A stretch of DNA of 64,000 bases from Jiangella alba (GTDB taxonomy: Bacteria > Actinomycetota > Actinomycetes > Jiangellales > Jiangellaceae): contig NZ_FNUC01000003.1 of assembly GCF_900106035.1 (NCBI RefSeq), forward strand, positions 1,550,001 through 1,614,000. The letters run 5' to 3'. The notes under the pieces were generated by a model, which saw nothing but the letters and a program-made list of their open reading frames with translations, made no database searches and was not told the origin of the DNA. How positions within the stretch are numbered: the first letter of the stretch is position 1; the number at the start of each line of letters is the position of its first letter. The translations under genes were made by a program, and so were the position numbers. Of the stretch, positions 42,674 through 51,251 are shown in pieces.

Positions 42674-45235
42674 ATGGTGACCGACATCTCGCGCACCCAT
42701 CCCGTCATCCCCGAGCGGCCCACCGTCGACGGGCTGGACGAGGTATGGGCGGCGCGCTGGGAGCGCGACGGCGTCTACCGGTTCGACCGCACCCGCCCGC
42801 GTGCCGAGGTGTTCTCCATCGACACCCCGCCGCCCACGGTGAGCGGCTCGCTGCACGTCGGGCACGTCTTCTCGTACACGCACACCGACGTCGTCGCGCG
42901 CTACCAGCGCATGCGTGGCAAGGCGGTCTTCTACCCGATGGGGTGGGACGACAACGGCCTGCCGACCGAGCGGCGGGTGCAGAACCACTTCGGCGTGCGC
43001 TGCGACCCGTCGCTGCCGTACGTCCCCGGCTTCGAGCCGCCGGCCGACGGCGCCGGGCGCGCGGCGAAGGACCAGCTGCCGGTGTCGCGGCGCAACTTCA
43101 TCGAGTTGTGCGAGCGGCTGACGGCCGACGACGAGCGCGTGTTCGAGCAGCTGTGGCGCCGGCTCGGGCTGTCCGTCGACTGGTCGCACGGTTACCAGAC
43201 CATCGACGCCGCGGCCCGGCGGGCGTCGCAGCGGGCGTTCCTGCGCAACCTCGCCCGCGACGAGGCGTACCTCGCCGAGGCGCCCACGTTGTGGGACGTC
43301 ACGTTCCGCACGGCGGTCGCGCAGGCCGAGCTGGAGGACCGCGAGCGTCCCGGCGCCTACCACGAACTCGCCTTCGCCCGGGCCGGTGGCGAGCCGCTGC
43401 TCATCGCGACGACCCGCCCCGAGCTGTTGCCGGCCTGCGTCGCCGTCGTCGTGCACCCCGACGACGAGCGGTACGCCGCGCTGGTCGGCAGCACCGTCCG
43501 CACGCCGCTGTTCGGCGTCGAGGTCCCCGTGGTGGCGCACCGGCTGGCCGACCCGGAGAAGGGCACCGGCGCGGCGATGATCTGCACGTTCGGCGACACC
43601 GCCGACGTCACCTGGTGGCGCGAGCTGGCGCTGCCCACCCGTCCCGTCGTCGGCCGCGACGGCCGCATGATGCGCGACGTCCCGCCGTGGCTCGCCGACC
43701 CCGCCGGGCGCACGGCGTACGAGCAGCTGGCCGGCGCGACCATGCACACCGCCCGGGAGCGGGTGGCCGCTCTGCTGCGCGACGGCGGCGGCCTCGTCGG
43801 CGAGCCGCGGCCCATCACCCACCCGGTGAAGTTCTACGAGAAGGGCGACCGCCCGCTCGAGATCGTCACCACCCGGCAGTGGTACCTGCGCAACGGCGGC
43901 CGCGACGACGAGCTGCGCGCGGCGCTGCTCGAGCGCGGCCGCGAGCTGAGCTGGCACCCCGAGCACATGCGGGTGCGGTACGAGAACTGGGTCGGCGGGC
44001 TGAACGGCGACTGGCTGGTCAGCCGGCAGCGGTTCTTCGGCGTGCCGATCCCGCTCTGGTACCCGCTCGACGACGCCGGCGAGCCGGTGTACGACGCGCC
44101 GATCGTGCCCGACGAGGCCGCCCTGCCGGTCGACCCGTCCTCCGACGCCCCGCCCGGATACGCCGAGGAACGGCGCGGCGTGCCCGGCGGCTTCACCGGC
44201 GACCCCGACGTCATGGACACCTGGGCGACGTCGTCGCTGACGCCGCAGATCGCCGGCGGCTGGGAGGCCGACGACGACCTGTTCGCGCGGGTGTTCCCGA
44301 TGGACCTGCGGCCGCAGGCGCACGAGATCATCCGCACCTGGTTGTTCGCCAGCGTCGTCCGGGCCCACCTCGAGAACGGCGTGCTGCCGTGGCGGCACGC
44401 GGCCATATCCGGCTGGATCATCGACCCCGACCGCAAGAAGATGTCGAAGTCGGTCGGCAACGTCGTCACCCCGCTGGACCTCCTCGACCAGTACGGCTCC
44501 GACGGCGTGCGCTACTGGGCCGCGAACGGCCGGCCCGGCGCCGACACCGTGTTCGACCCCGGCCAGATGAAGATCGGCCGGCGGCTGGCGATGAAGATCC
44601 TCAACGTCAGCCGGTTCGTGCTGGGTCTCGGGCCGGTGGCCGGCGACGCCGAGGTCACCGCGCCGCTGGACCGCGCCGTCCTGGCCGCGCTCGACGACAC
44701 CGTCGCGGCCGCCACTCGCGCCCTCGACGACTTCGACCACACGCGCGCGCTCGAGGTCACCGAGCGGTTCTTCTGGGACTTCTGCGACGACTACGTCGAG
44801 CTGGTGAAGGCCCGCGCCTACGGCGACTCCGGCGACGACGCGGGCGCGGCGTCGGCTCGGGCGGCGCTGCGGCAGGCGCTGGCGGCGCTCCTGCGGCTGC
44901 TCGCGCCGTTCCTGCCGTTCGTCACCGAGGAGGTCTGGTCGTGGTGGCGCGACGGCTCGGTGCACCGGGCGCCGTGGCCGGAGGTCACCGCCGCCGGTGG
45001 CGACGCGGAGCTGTTCGCGACGGCGTCAGCGCTGATCGGGGCGGTGCGCAAGGCGAAGTCGGAGGCGCGGCTGTCGTTGCGGACCGAGGTGCCGCGGGCG
45101 GTCGCGCGGGTGCTGCCGGGCGATGCCGAGGCGGCCGGCGCGCTGCTCGGCGACGTCAGCGCGGCCGGCCGCATCGCCGTCCTCGACGTCGAGCCCGACC
45201 CCGGCGCCGACACGGTCACCGTCGCGTTCACCTGA
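42674..45235 (+). CDS. valS: Valyl-tRNA synthetase
   Basis: Class I aminoacyl-tRNA synthetase charging tRNA-Val, about 853 residues. It has the HIGH-type motif [12 protein letters not shown] near residue 57 and the KMSKS motif ([11 protein letters not shown]) near residue 582; the CP1 editing domain contains [15 protein letters not shown]. The sequence TFDTWATSS-like part reads [19 protein letters not shown] lies just upstream with no ribosome site, so translation is probably leaderless from ATG 42674 or GTG 42677. It is the shorter form without an obvious long C-terminal arm. It may be the only or one of two ValRS genes. Confidence 0.95.
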   Translation: MVTDISRTHPVIPERPTVDGLDEVWAARWERDGVYRFDRTRPRAEVFSIDTPPPTVSGSLHVGHVFSYTHTDVVARYQRMRGKAVFYPMGWDDNGLPTERRVQNHFGVRCDPSLPYVPGFEPPADGAGRAAKDQLPVSRRNFIELCERLTADDERVFEQLWRRLGLSVDWSHGYQTIDAAARRASQRAFLRNLARDEAYLAEAPTLWDVTFRTAVAQAELEDRERPGAYHELAFARAGGEPLLIATTRPELLPACVAVVVHPDDERYAALVGSTVRTPLFGVEVPVVAHRLADPEKGTGAAMICTFGDTADVTWWRELALPTRPVVGRDGRMMRDVPPWLADPAGRTAYEQLAGATMHTARERVAALLRDGGGLVGEPRPITHPVKFYEKGDRPLEIVTTRQWYLRNGGRDDELRAALLERGRELSWHPEHMRVRYENWVGGLNGDWLVSRQRFFGVPIPLWYPLDDAGEPVYDAPIVPDEAALPVDPSSDAPPGYAEERRGVPGGFTGDPDVMDTWATSSLTPQIAGGWEADDDLFARVFPMDLRPQAHEIIRTWLFASVVRAHLENGVLPWRHAAISGWIIDPDRKKMSKSVGNVVTPLDLLDQYGSDGVRYWAANGRPGADTVFDPGQMKIGRRLAMKILNVSRFVLGLGPVAGDAEVTAPLDRAVLAALDDTVAAATRALDDFDHTRALEVTERFFWDFCDDYVELVKARAYGDSGDDAGAASARAALRQALAALLRLLAPFLPFVTEEVWSWWRDGSVHRAPWPEVTAAGGDAELFATASALIGAVRKAKSEARLSLRTEVPRAVARVLPGDAEAAGALLGDVSAAGRIAVLDVEPDPGADTVTVAFT

Positions 45236-45240
45236 ATAGG

Positions 45241-45259
45241 AATACCCCTAGGGGGTATT
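45241..45259. promoter_or_regulatory. CsoR-type copper operator
   Basis: AATACCCCTAGGGGGTATT is a near-perfect G/C-tract inverted repeat of the type bound by the Cu(I) repressor CsoR. It lies 40 bp upstream of the copper ATPase start and directly after valS. Cu(I) would release CsoR and induce the ATPase. No csoR gene is in the window. Confidence 0.75.
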
Positions 45260-45298
45260 TTGGTTGCATGGTCTGAGGCAACGAGAGGTGAAGCGACC

Positions 45299-47392
45299 AT
45301 GGAACAGCACGAGCACGCCGTCGCGACGGAGCATCACGGTGCCCACGATCACGCCGGTCACGCGGGTGCGCCCGCGGGGCACGCCGGTGGGCACTCCGCG
45401 CACTCCGGACACGACAAGCACGCCGGGCACGGCGACGGCAGCATGTTCCGGGACAAGTTCTGGGTGAGCCTGATCCTGGCCGTCCCCGTGGTCGGCTTCA
45501 GCACGATGTTCGCCGACCTGATCGGGTACGAGGTGCCCGGCTGGTCGACGTGGATCCCGCCGGTCCTCGGCACGTTCCTGTTCTTCTACGGCGGCTGGCC
45601 GTTCCTCGCCGGCGCCAAGGCCGAGCTCGCCGACCGGCTGCCCGGCATGATGACGCTGATCTCGCTGGCCATCACCGTCGCGTTCGTCGCGAGCGGGCTG
45701 ACCACGCTGGAGATCGGCAGCCTCGACCTCGACTTCTGGTGGGAGCTGGCGCTCCTGATCGTCGTCATGCTGCTCGGCCACTGGCTGGAGATGCGTGCCC
45801 TCGGTCAGGCGTCCGGGGCGCTGCAGGCGCTGGCCGAACTGCTGCCCGACACCGCCGAGCGGGTCGGCCCCGACGGCGCCGTGACGGAGGTGCCGCTGGC
45901 CGAGCTGGCCGTCGGCGACGTCGTCCTGGTCCGCTCCGGCGGCCGGGTGCCCGCCGACGGCGTCGTCGCCGAGGGCACCGCGGAGGTCGACGAGTCCACC
46001 GTCACCGGCGAGTCCAAGACCGTCACCCGCGGGCCGGGCGACCGCGTCGTCGCCGGCACCGTCGCCACCGACACCGCCGTCCGCATCGAGGTCAACGCCG
46101 TCGGCGACGACACCGCGCTGGCCGGCATCCAGCGTCTGGTGGCCGACGCGCAGGCGTCCAGCTCGCGGGCGCAGGCCCTGGCCGACCGCGCCGCCGCGTG
46201 GCTGTTCTGGTTCGCCCTCGGCGTCGGCGCCCTGACGTTCGTCGTGTGGGCGCTGCTGGGCGAGGCGTCGGACGCGGTCGAACGCACCGTGACGGTGCTG
46301 GTCATCGCCTGCCCCCACGCTCTCGGGCTGGCCATCCCGCTGGTGATCGCGATCTCCACGGCGATGTCCGCCCGGGCCGGCATCCTGGTCAAGGACCGGC
46401 TGGCGCTGGAGCGCATGCGCCAGGTCGACGCCGTCCTGTTCGACAAGACCGGCACGCTGACGATGGGCCGCCCGGCGGTCTCCGGCGTCGCGGCCGCCGG
46501 TCCGGTGAGCGAGGACGAGCTGCTGGCGCTGGCCGCCGCGGCCGAGCGCGACTCCGAGCACCCGCTGGCCAAGGCCGTCGTCGCGGCGGCATCCGGCCCG
46601 GTGCCGGTGGCGACCGAGTTCCGCTCGCTGACCGGCAAGGGCGTCCGTGCGGTCGTCGACGGCGCGCAGGTCTCGGTCGGCGGACCCGGCCTGCTGCGCG
46701 ACCTGTCGCTGGCGGCGCCGTCGTCGATCGCCTCGTCCGTCGACGAGTGGGCCGCGGCCGGCTCGACCGTCCTCTACGTCGTCCGCGACGGCGACGTGCT
46801 GGGCGCGCTGGCGCTGGCCGACGAGATCCGGCCCGAGTCGCGCGAGGCGGTGGCGCTGCTGCGTGCGGAGAAGGTGCACACGGTGATGATCACCGGCGAC
46901 GCCCGCAACGTGGCGGAGTCGGTGGCGGCGAAGGTCGGCATCGACGAGGTGTTCGCCGAGGTGCTGCCGGAGGACAAGGACGCCGCGGTGGCGTCGCTGC
47001 AGCAGCGCGGCCTGTCGGTCGCCATGGTCGGCGACGGCGTCAACGACGCGCCCGCGCTGGCCCGCGCCGACGTGGGTGTCGCGATCGGCGCCGGAACGGA
47101 CGTCGCGGTCGAGTCCGCCGGCGTCGTCCTGGCCTCCGACGACCCCCGCGGCGTCGTCTCGGCCCGCCGGCTGTCGACGGCCAGCTACCGGAAGATGGTG
47201 CAGAACCTGGTGTGGGCGACGGGGTACAACCTGCTGTCCGTGCCGCTCGCGGCCGGCGTGCTCGCGCCGATCGGGTTCGTGCTCCCGCCGGCGGCCGCCG
47301 CCGTCGCCATGACCGCGTCGACGGTCATCGTCGCGGCCAACGCCCAGCTGCTGCGCCGCCTCGACCTCCGCCCCGACCGCCTCGCGCGCTGA
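45299..47392 (+). CDS. copB: CPH-type copper/silver-translocating P1B ATPase
   Basis: A 697-residue P-type ATPase exporting copper. The N-terminal 50 residues hold 13 His and no CxxC metal domain. The transmembrane metal motif is CPH (VIACPHALGLA), the signature of the CopB subgroup rather than CPC CopA. The phosphorylation site DKTGTLT, the actuator TGES, the HP motif SEHPLAKA and the hinge MVGDGVNDAPAL are present. ATG 45299 follows GAGAGGTG. It is controlled, by sequence, through the CsoR-like operator upstream. It ends just before a 52-bp palindrome. Confidence 0.94.
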   Translation: MEQHEHAVATEHHGAHDHAGHAGAPAGHAGGHSAHSGHDKHAGHGDGSMFRDKFWVSLILAVPVVGFSTMFADLIGYEVPGWSTWIPPVLGTFLFFYGGWPFLAGAKAELADRLPGMMTLISLAITVAFVASGLTTLEIGSLDLDFWWELALLIVVMLLGHWLEMRALGQASGALQALAELLPDTAERVGPDGAVTEVPLAELAVGDVVLVRSGGRVPADGVVAEGTAEVDESTVTGESKTVTRGPGDRVVAGTVATDTAVRIEVNAVGDDTALAGIQRLVADAQASSSRAQALADRAAAWLFWFALGVGALTFVVWALLGEASDAVERTVTVLVIACPHALGLAIPLVIAISTAMSARAGILVKDRLALERMRQVDAVLFDKTGTLTMGRPAVSGVAAAGPVSEDELLALAAAAERDSEHPLAKAVVAAASGPVPVATEFRSLTGKGVRAVVDGAQVSVGGPGLLRDLSLAAPSSIASSVDEWAAAGSTVLYVVRDGDVLGALALADEIRPESREAVALLRAEKVHTVMITGDARNVAESVAAKVGIDEVFAEVLPEDKDAAVASLQQRGLSVAMVGDGVNDAPALARADVGVAIGAGTDVAVESAGVVLASDDPRGVVSARRLSTASYRKMVQNLVWATGYNLLSVPLAAGVLAPIGFVLPPAAAAVAMTASTVIVAANAQLLRRLDLRPDRLAR

Positions 47393-47406
47393 CCGTGTCA
47401 CCCCGC

Positions 47407-47458
47407 CTTTGCAATGAGCACCTATATGCACCGGTGCGTATGGGTGCTCATTGCAAAG
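47407..47458. terminator. 52-bp near-perfect palindrome between convergent genes
   Basis: Each half is 26 bp: CTTTGCAATGAGCACC is matched exactly by GGTGCTCATTGCAAAG, and the centre TATATGCACC/GGTGCGTATG differs at only two positions. It lies 15 bp after the copB stop and overlaps the last codons of the convergent CGNR gene, so it can end transcription in both directions. Its length is unusual for a simple terminator. Confidence 0.7.
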
Positions 47459-47972
47459 CGGAGCGGTGGGCCCGGTGGCGGCGGACGGCCTGGCGGTTGG
47501 CGCAGCGGGGCGAGCAGTAGCGCTGCCGCCCGTTGCGGGTGACGTCGGCGAACGCGACGTCGCAGTCGGGGGCGGCGCAGCGGCCCAGCCGGTGCAGCCC
47601 GCGCTGGGTGAGGAACCACGCCAGCCCGAACGCCGTGATCGCCGCGAACTGCCGTTCCGGCGGCACGTCGTCGGGGCGGAAGTGCACGTGCGGCGGGCCG
47701 TTGTGCAGGCTGATCCGCGGGTGCGCGGTGCCGCGGGCGAGCAGCCGGTTCAGCGCCTCGATGCGCTCACCGGACGTCGGCGCGTCGACGACGCGGGCCA
47801 GCTCCGTGCGCCAGCGCCGCAGTCCGGCGACGTCCTCGGCGGTGGGTGAGCGCTCCAGCAGCAGGTAGTGCTCGGCCGCCAGCGCGACGATGTCGGCGGG
47901 GGAGTCGAGGCGGGCGTTCACCACGGCGGCGGCGAGCTGCGCGCCCTCGTCGCTGTAATGGTTGAAATGCAC
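47448..47972 (-). CDS. CGNR zinc-finger (ABATE-domain) protein
   Basis: A 174-residue protein with an N-terminal ABATE/DUF1470 domain (FNHYSDEGAQLAAAVVNARL opening) and a C-terminal CGNR-type zinc finger (CAAPDCDVAFADVTRNGRQRYCSPRCANRQAVRRHRAH), where the usual CGNR reads CANR. Members are thought to be stress- or antibiotic-related regulators. GTG 47972 fits the family N-terminus; ATG 47999 in the same frame is possible but overlaps the start of the divergent small zinc-ribbon gene. Its 3' end lies inside the 52-bp palindrome. Confidence 0.85.
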   Translation of the reverse strand: MHFNHYSDEGAQLAAAVVNARLDSPADIVALAAEHYLLLERSPTAEDVAGLRRWRTELARVVDAPTSGERIEALNRLLARGTAHPRISLHNGPPHVHFRPDDVPPERQFAAITAFGLAWFLTQRGLHRLGRCAAPDCDVAFADVTRNGRQRYCSPRCANRQAVRRHRAHRSALQ

Positions 47973-47997
47973 AATGCCATGACAGCACGCTGGACGC

Positions 47998-48153
47998 ATG
48001 AAGGAAAGAGCAGTGGAAGTGGTCCGCGCCTGCGGCCGGTGCGGCGCCACCGTCCGGCCGGACCGCGTGACGTCCTGGCACCGCACCGGCGACGGGTTCG
48101 TCGGCTACGCCCGCTGCGGCTGCGGCGGCCTGGTGGTGGTGCGCCCCGGGTAG
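47998..48153 (+). CDS. 51-residue zinc-ribbon-like protein
   Basis: A short protein (MKERAVEVVRACGRCG...) with a CxxC knuckle in ACGRCG and a second CxC in YARCGCGG, consistent with a mini zinc ribbon. ATG 47998 lies only 25 bp from the divergent CGNR start. A GTG at 48013 after AAGGAAAG is an alternative start. No known function; regulation shared with the CGNR gene is likely. Confidence 0.5.
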   Translation: MKERAVEVVRACGRCGATVRPDRVTSWHRTGDGFVGYARCGCGGLVVVRPG

Positions 48154-48209
48154 CGCGCCGCACGTCGCAGCGGGGGAGAATCGTCGGATCGCGTCGCCGA
48201 GGAGGATCC

Positions 48210-48389
48210 ATGGGCTCGAGCAGCCACCGCATGACCGCGCAGGTCGCCGTCACCGACATGACCCGGGCGACGGAGTTCTACGAGGGACGGCTCGGTCTCT
48301 CCGCGACACGGACCGACGCCGACGGCAGCAAGGGCGTGCTCGAGAGCGGCTTCGACTACGGGACCTTCTCCATCGAGGGCGACCGCTAG
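48210..48389 (+). pseudogene. Truncated VOC/glyoxalase-family fragment
   Basis: A 59-residue frame starting at ATG 48210 behind GAGGAGG. It matches only the first beta-alpha-beta-beta part of a VOC protein (MTAQVAVTDMTRATEFYEGRLGLSATRTDADGSKGVLESGFDYGTFSIEGDR). A full VOC domain needs about 115-130 residues. The stop overlaps the stop of the convergent serine hydrolase gene, so the 3' half was probably lost when that gene came to lie there. Confidence 0.6.
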
Positions 48390-49306
48390 CGTCGCAGCAC
48401 GTCGAGCGCGGCGCGGGCGGCCCGCCCGATCGCACGGTCGGCCTCCGGCTGCGACCGGGCCGCGACGGTCGAGGCGGTGAGCGCGGCCACGGCGATGCGG
48501 TCGCCGGTCGACGTGGTGACCATGCCGGCCTCGTGCCGCAGGTTGAGGAACGTGCCGGTCTTGCTGCTGACGGTGACGGCGTCGGCGGCCAGCTCGGCGC
48601 CCATCCGCTGGCGCACCTGGTGGCCCAGCAGCTCGCGCAGCCGCGCCGTCGCCGCAGGGACGCTGACGTCGTCGGTCCAGACGCGCTCGACCAGCGCCAC
48701 CAGCCCGGCCGCCGTGCCGCTCGTGGCCGCGGCGACGTCCAGCGTCGGCAGCACGTGCCCGCCGCCGTCGGTGGTCGCGCGCACCGCCAGCTCCAGCGCC
48801 AGCACGGGATCGTCCGGCGCGACCGCCGCCGCGGCCTCGTACAGCCGCCGCATCGGGTGCCGCACCACGATGCCGTCGCACCCCCAGCCCTGCAGCGTCG
48901 CCGTGACCCGCTCCGGCGGCACCAGCGCGAACACGGCGTCGGCGGCGGCGTTGTCGCTCACCGACAGCATGAGCAGCAGCAGGTCCTCCAGCGCGACGCG
49001 GCTCGGGTGCCGGAACAGCGCGGCGCCGGTCGGGCCGGGTGTCATGGCGCCGGGGACGAGGTCGACGGGGTGCGCGGGGTCCAGCTCGCCGGCGGCGACT
49101 AGGTCGAGCACGACCAGCGCCAGCGGCAGCTTGCTCACCGACGCCAGTGCGTACGGCGCGTGCACGTCGAAGCCGAGATCCTCGCCGGTGTCGACGTTGC
49201 GGGCGTACAGGGCGCCGCGCAGCCCGGTGGCGGCCCAGTCGGCGCGGATGTCGTGTGCCGTGCGCACCGCCTCGCCGGAGAACCCGAACGCCTCGGACGT
49301 CGTCAC
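48386..49306 (-). CDS. Class A beta-lactamase-like serine hydrolase
   Basis: A 306-residue penicillin-recognising enzyme with the three core motifs: SVSK (nucleophile Ser and Lys), SDN, and KTG in VSSKTGTFLN. The omega-loop ExELN that carries the deacylating Glu166 in true class A enzymes is not seen (RRLYEAAAAVAPDD in that region), and no signal peptide is visible. Hydrolysis of beta-lactams is therefore uncertain; a carboxypeptidase/esterase-like role is possible. GTG 49306 after GGAGGAG overlaps the stop of the LysR gene, so the two are one operon. Confidence 0.85.
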   Translation of the reverse strand: MTTSEAFGFSGEAVRTAHDIRADWAATGLRGALYARNVDTGEDLGFDVHAPYALASVSKLPLALVVLDLVAAGELDPAHPVDLVPGAMTPGPTGAALFRHPSRVALEDLLLLMLSVSDNAAADAVFALVPPERVTATLQGWGCDGIVVRHPMRRLYEAAAAVAPDDPVLALELAVRATTDGGGHVLPTLDVAAATSGTAAGLVALVERVWTDDVSVPAATARLRELLGHQVRQRMGAELAADAVTVSSKTGTFLNLRHEAGMVTTSTGDRIAVAALTASTVAARSQPEADRAIGRAARAALDVLRR

Positions 49307-50193
49307 CGCGGCTCCTCCGGGTCGGTGACCAGCCCGGCCGCACGGGCCAGCGCCGGCAGGACGGTGCCGACCAGCTCGCGCGGCACCTGCGCCCGGCCGG
49401 CGACGGCGTACGTGCGGCGCACCGCGACGTCGCCGAGCGGGCGCCAGCGCAGCCGGTGCGCCGCGGCCCACGCGGGCGTGCACAGGACCGCGTCGCCGTA
49501 TTCGAGCGCGCAGGTCAGCGCCTCGGTGTCGGGGGTGCCGACGCGCAGTTGGCCGTCCAGCAGCCCGGCCAGCCGGGCGGCGCGGCGCACCGGGTCGCGG
49601 ACCCACGGCACGTCGTCCTCGGCGGACAGGTGCAGCGCCCGCGGCCGGCCGTCGTCGCCGCCGGAACGGCGCAGCTGGTCCAGGTGCAGCCGCCGCCCGC
49701 GCAGGTCGTCGGTCGCGGTGCCCCCGCCCAGCTCGGCGCCGGTCTCCTCCTCGTCCGGCGGGCAGGGCAGCAGCGCGACGTCGAGCCGGCCGCGGCGGAC
49801 GAGCGCGGCCCGCTCCGCGGCGGGCTGCTCGGCGAACGTCAGCGTGACGCCGGCCGCGGCGGCCAGCCGGCGGGCCGCCACCAGCGCCCGCGGGTCGGGC
49901 CCGGACGGGATGCCGGCGCTCAGGCCGGCGGCTCGGGCCGCGGCGGCCAGTTCGCGGAAGTGCCCGGCCCGGGCGACGAGGTCGGCGGCGTGGGGGAGCA
50001 GCGTGCGCCCGGCGTCGGTCAGCTCGACCTGCCGGGACGAGCGGTGCAGCAGCGTGCTGCCGAGGTCGCGCTCCAGCGCCGCGACCCGCCGGCTGACCAC
50101 CGGCTGCGGTGCGCCGCAGAGGTCGGCGCCGCGGGTGAAACTGCGGGCCTCGGCCACCGCGACGAACGCCTCCAGGTGCCGTAACAGATCCAC
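49303..50193 (-). CDS. LysR-family regulator (AmpR-like position)
   Basis: A 296-residue LysR protein: N-terminal winged HTH (LEAFVAVAEARSFTRGADLCGAPQPVVSRRVAALERDLGSTLLHR) followed by a periplasmic-binding-like effector domain. GTG 50193 has no clear ribosome site. It is cotranscribed with the beta-lactamase-like gene downstream and divergent from a true class A beta-lactamase gene, an arrangement like ampR-ampC. A T-N11-A palindrome sits in the divergent spacer. The effector would be a muropeptide or beta-lactam signal by analogy only. Confidence 0.9.
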   Translation of the reverse strand: MDLLRHLEAFVAVAEARSFTRGADLCGAPQPVVSRRVAALERDLGSTLLHRSSRQVELTDAGRTLLPHAADLVARAGHFRELAAAARAAGLSAGIPSGPDPRALVAARRLAAAAGVTLTFAEQPAAERAALVRRGRLDVALLPCPPDEEETGAELGGGTATDDLRGRRLHLDQLRRSGGDDGRPRALHLSAEDDVPWVRDPVRRAARLAGLLDGQLRVGTPDTEALTCALEYGDAVLCTPAWAAAHRLRWRPLGDVAVRRTYAVAGRAQVPRELVGTVLPALARAAGLVTDPEEPR

Positions 50194-50204
50194 GGGCAGC
50201 CACC

Positions 50205-50219
50205 ATACCCATTCGGCAT
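50205..50219. promoter_or_regulatory. LysR-type T-N11-A operator
   Basis: ATACC-CATTC-GGCAT is a five-base-arm imperfect palindrome with the T-N11-A pattern of LysR sites. It is 12 bp upstream of the LysR start and 86 bp upstream of the divergent beta-lactamase, the expected place for an autoregulating activator. Confidence 0.5.
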
Positions 50220-50304
50220 GGATCGGTGGCGGTTGCGTCTTGGACATCGGTCCGGCCGCCTTGCGACGGTGACGGCGTTGGCGCACCGCCTCGAGGAGGA
50301 ACCC

Positions 50305-51192
50305 ATGACCCGTTCGCTCAGCCGCCGCGCCGTTCTGCGGGCCGGCCTCGCCGTCCCGCTGGCCGCGTCGGCCGGCCTGCTCGCCACCGGCGGCGCCGGG
50401 GCGGCCGGCTCCGGTCCGGACCCGGCGGTCCGCGAGTTGGAGCGCGCCCACGACGTCACGCTCGGCGTGAGCGCGACGAACCTCGCGACCGGCACCCGGC
50501 TCGCGCACCGGTCCGGCGACCGGTTCCCGATCCTGTCGGTGTTCAAGTCGATCGCCGCGGCCGCCGTCCTACGCGACCTCGACGAGTCGCGGCTGGAGCA
50601 CCGCGTCTGGTACCCGCCGGCCGACATCCTGCTGAACTCGGCGATCACCGCCGAGCACGTCGACACCGGCATGACCGTCGCGGAACTGTGCGACGCCGCG
50701 ATCCGCTTCAGCGACAACGCCGCCGGGAACCTGCTGCTGCGCGAGATCGGCGGCCCGCGCGGCCTGACCGCGTTCGCCCGGTCGACCGGCGACGACGCGA
50801 CCCGGCTGGACCGCTGGGAGATCGAGCTGAACACGGCCGAGCCGGGCGACGTGCGCGACACCTCGACGCCCGCGGCGCTGGCCCGCACGTTCGCCGGCCT
50901 GCTCGTCGGCGACCTGCTGCGGCCGCGGGACCGGCGGCGGCTGCGCGACTGGATGCTGGCGAACACGACCTCCGGTCCGCGCTTCCGCGACGCGCTGCCG
51001 GACGGCTGGCGGCTGGCCGACAAGACCGGCGCCGGCGACTACGGCGCCAACAACGACGCCGGGGTGGCATGGAACCCGGCGGGCCAGCCGATCGTCATCG
51101 TTGCCATGAGCCGCCGCGCCGAGCGCGACGCCCCGCGCGTCGACGCCGCCCTGGCCGACGTGGCCCGGCTGGTGGTGCGGCGGCTCGGCTGA
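50305..51192 (+). CDS. Class A beta-lactamase
   Basis: A 295-residue secreted enzyme. The N-terminus RRAVLRAGLAVPLAASAGLLATGGAGA looks like a Tat or twin-Arg type signal. All class A elements are present: SVFK (Ser70, Lys73), SDN (130-132), RWEIELN (Glu166, Asn170) and KTGAGDYG (234-236). It hydrolyses penicillins and related drugs. ATG 50305 follows GAGGAGG. It is divergent from the LysR regulator and followed 59 bp later by a penicillin-binding protein gene. Confidence 0.95.
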   Translation: MTRSLSRRAVLRAGLAVPLAASAGLLATGGAGAAGSGPDPAVRELERAHDVTLGVSATNLATGTRLAHRSGDRFPILSVFKSIAAAAVLRDLDESRLEHRVWYPPADILLNSAITAEHVDTGMTVAELCDAAIRFSDNAAGNLLLREIGGPRGLTAFARSTGDDATRLDRWEIELNTAEPGDVRDTSTPAALARTFAGLLVGDLLRPRDRRRLRDWMLANTTSGPRFRDALPDGWRLADKTGAGDYGANNDAGVAWNPAGQPIVIVAMSRRAERDAPRVDAALADVARLVVRRLG

Positions 51193-51251
51193 CCGGGGGC
51201 GATGTGCATTGGCGCTAGGGTATGCGGGACGACGGTGAGGAACGGGGAACA

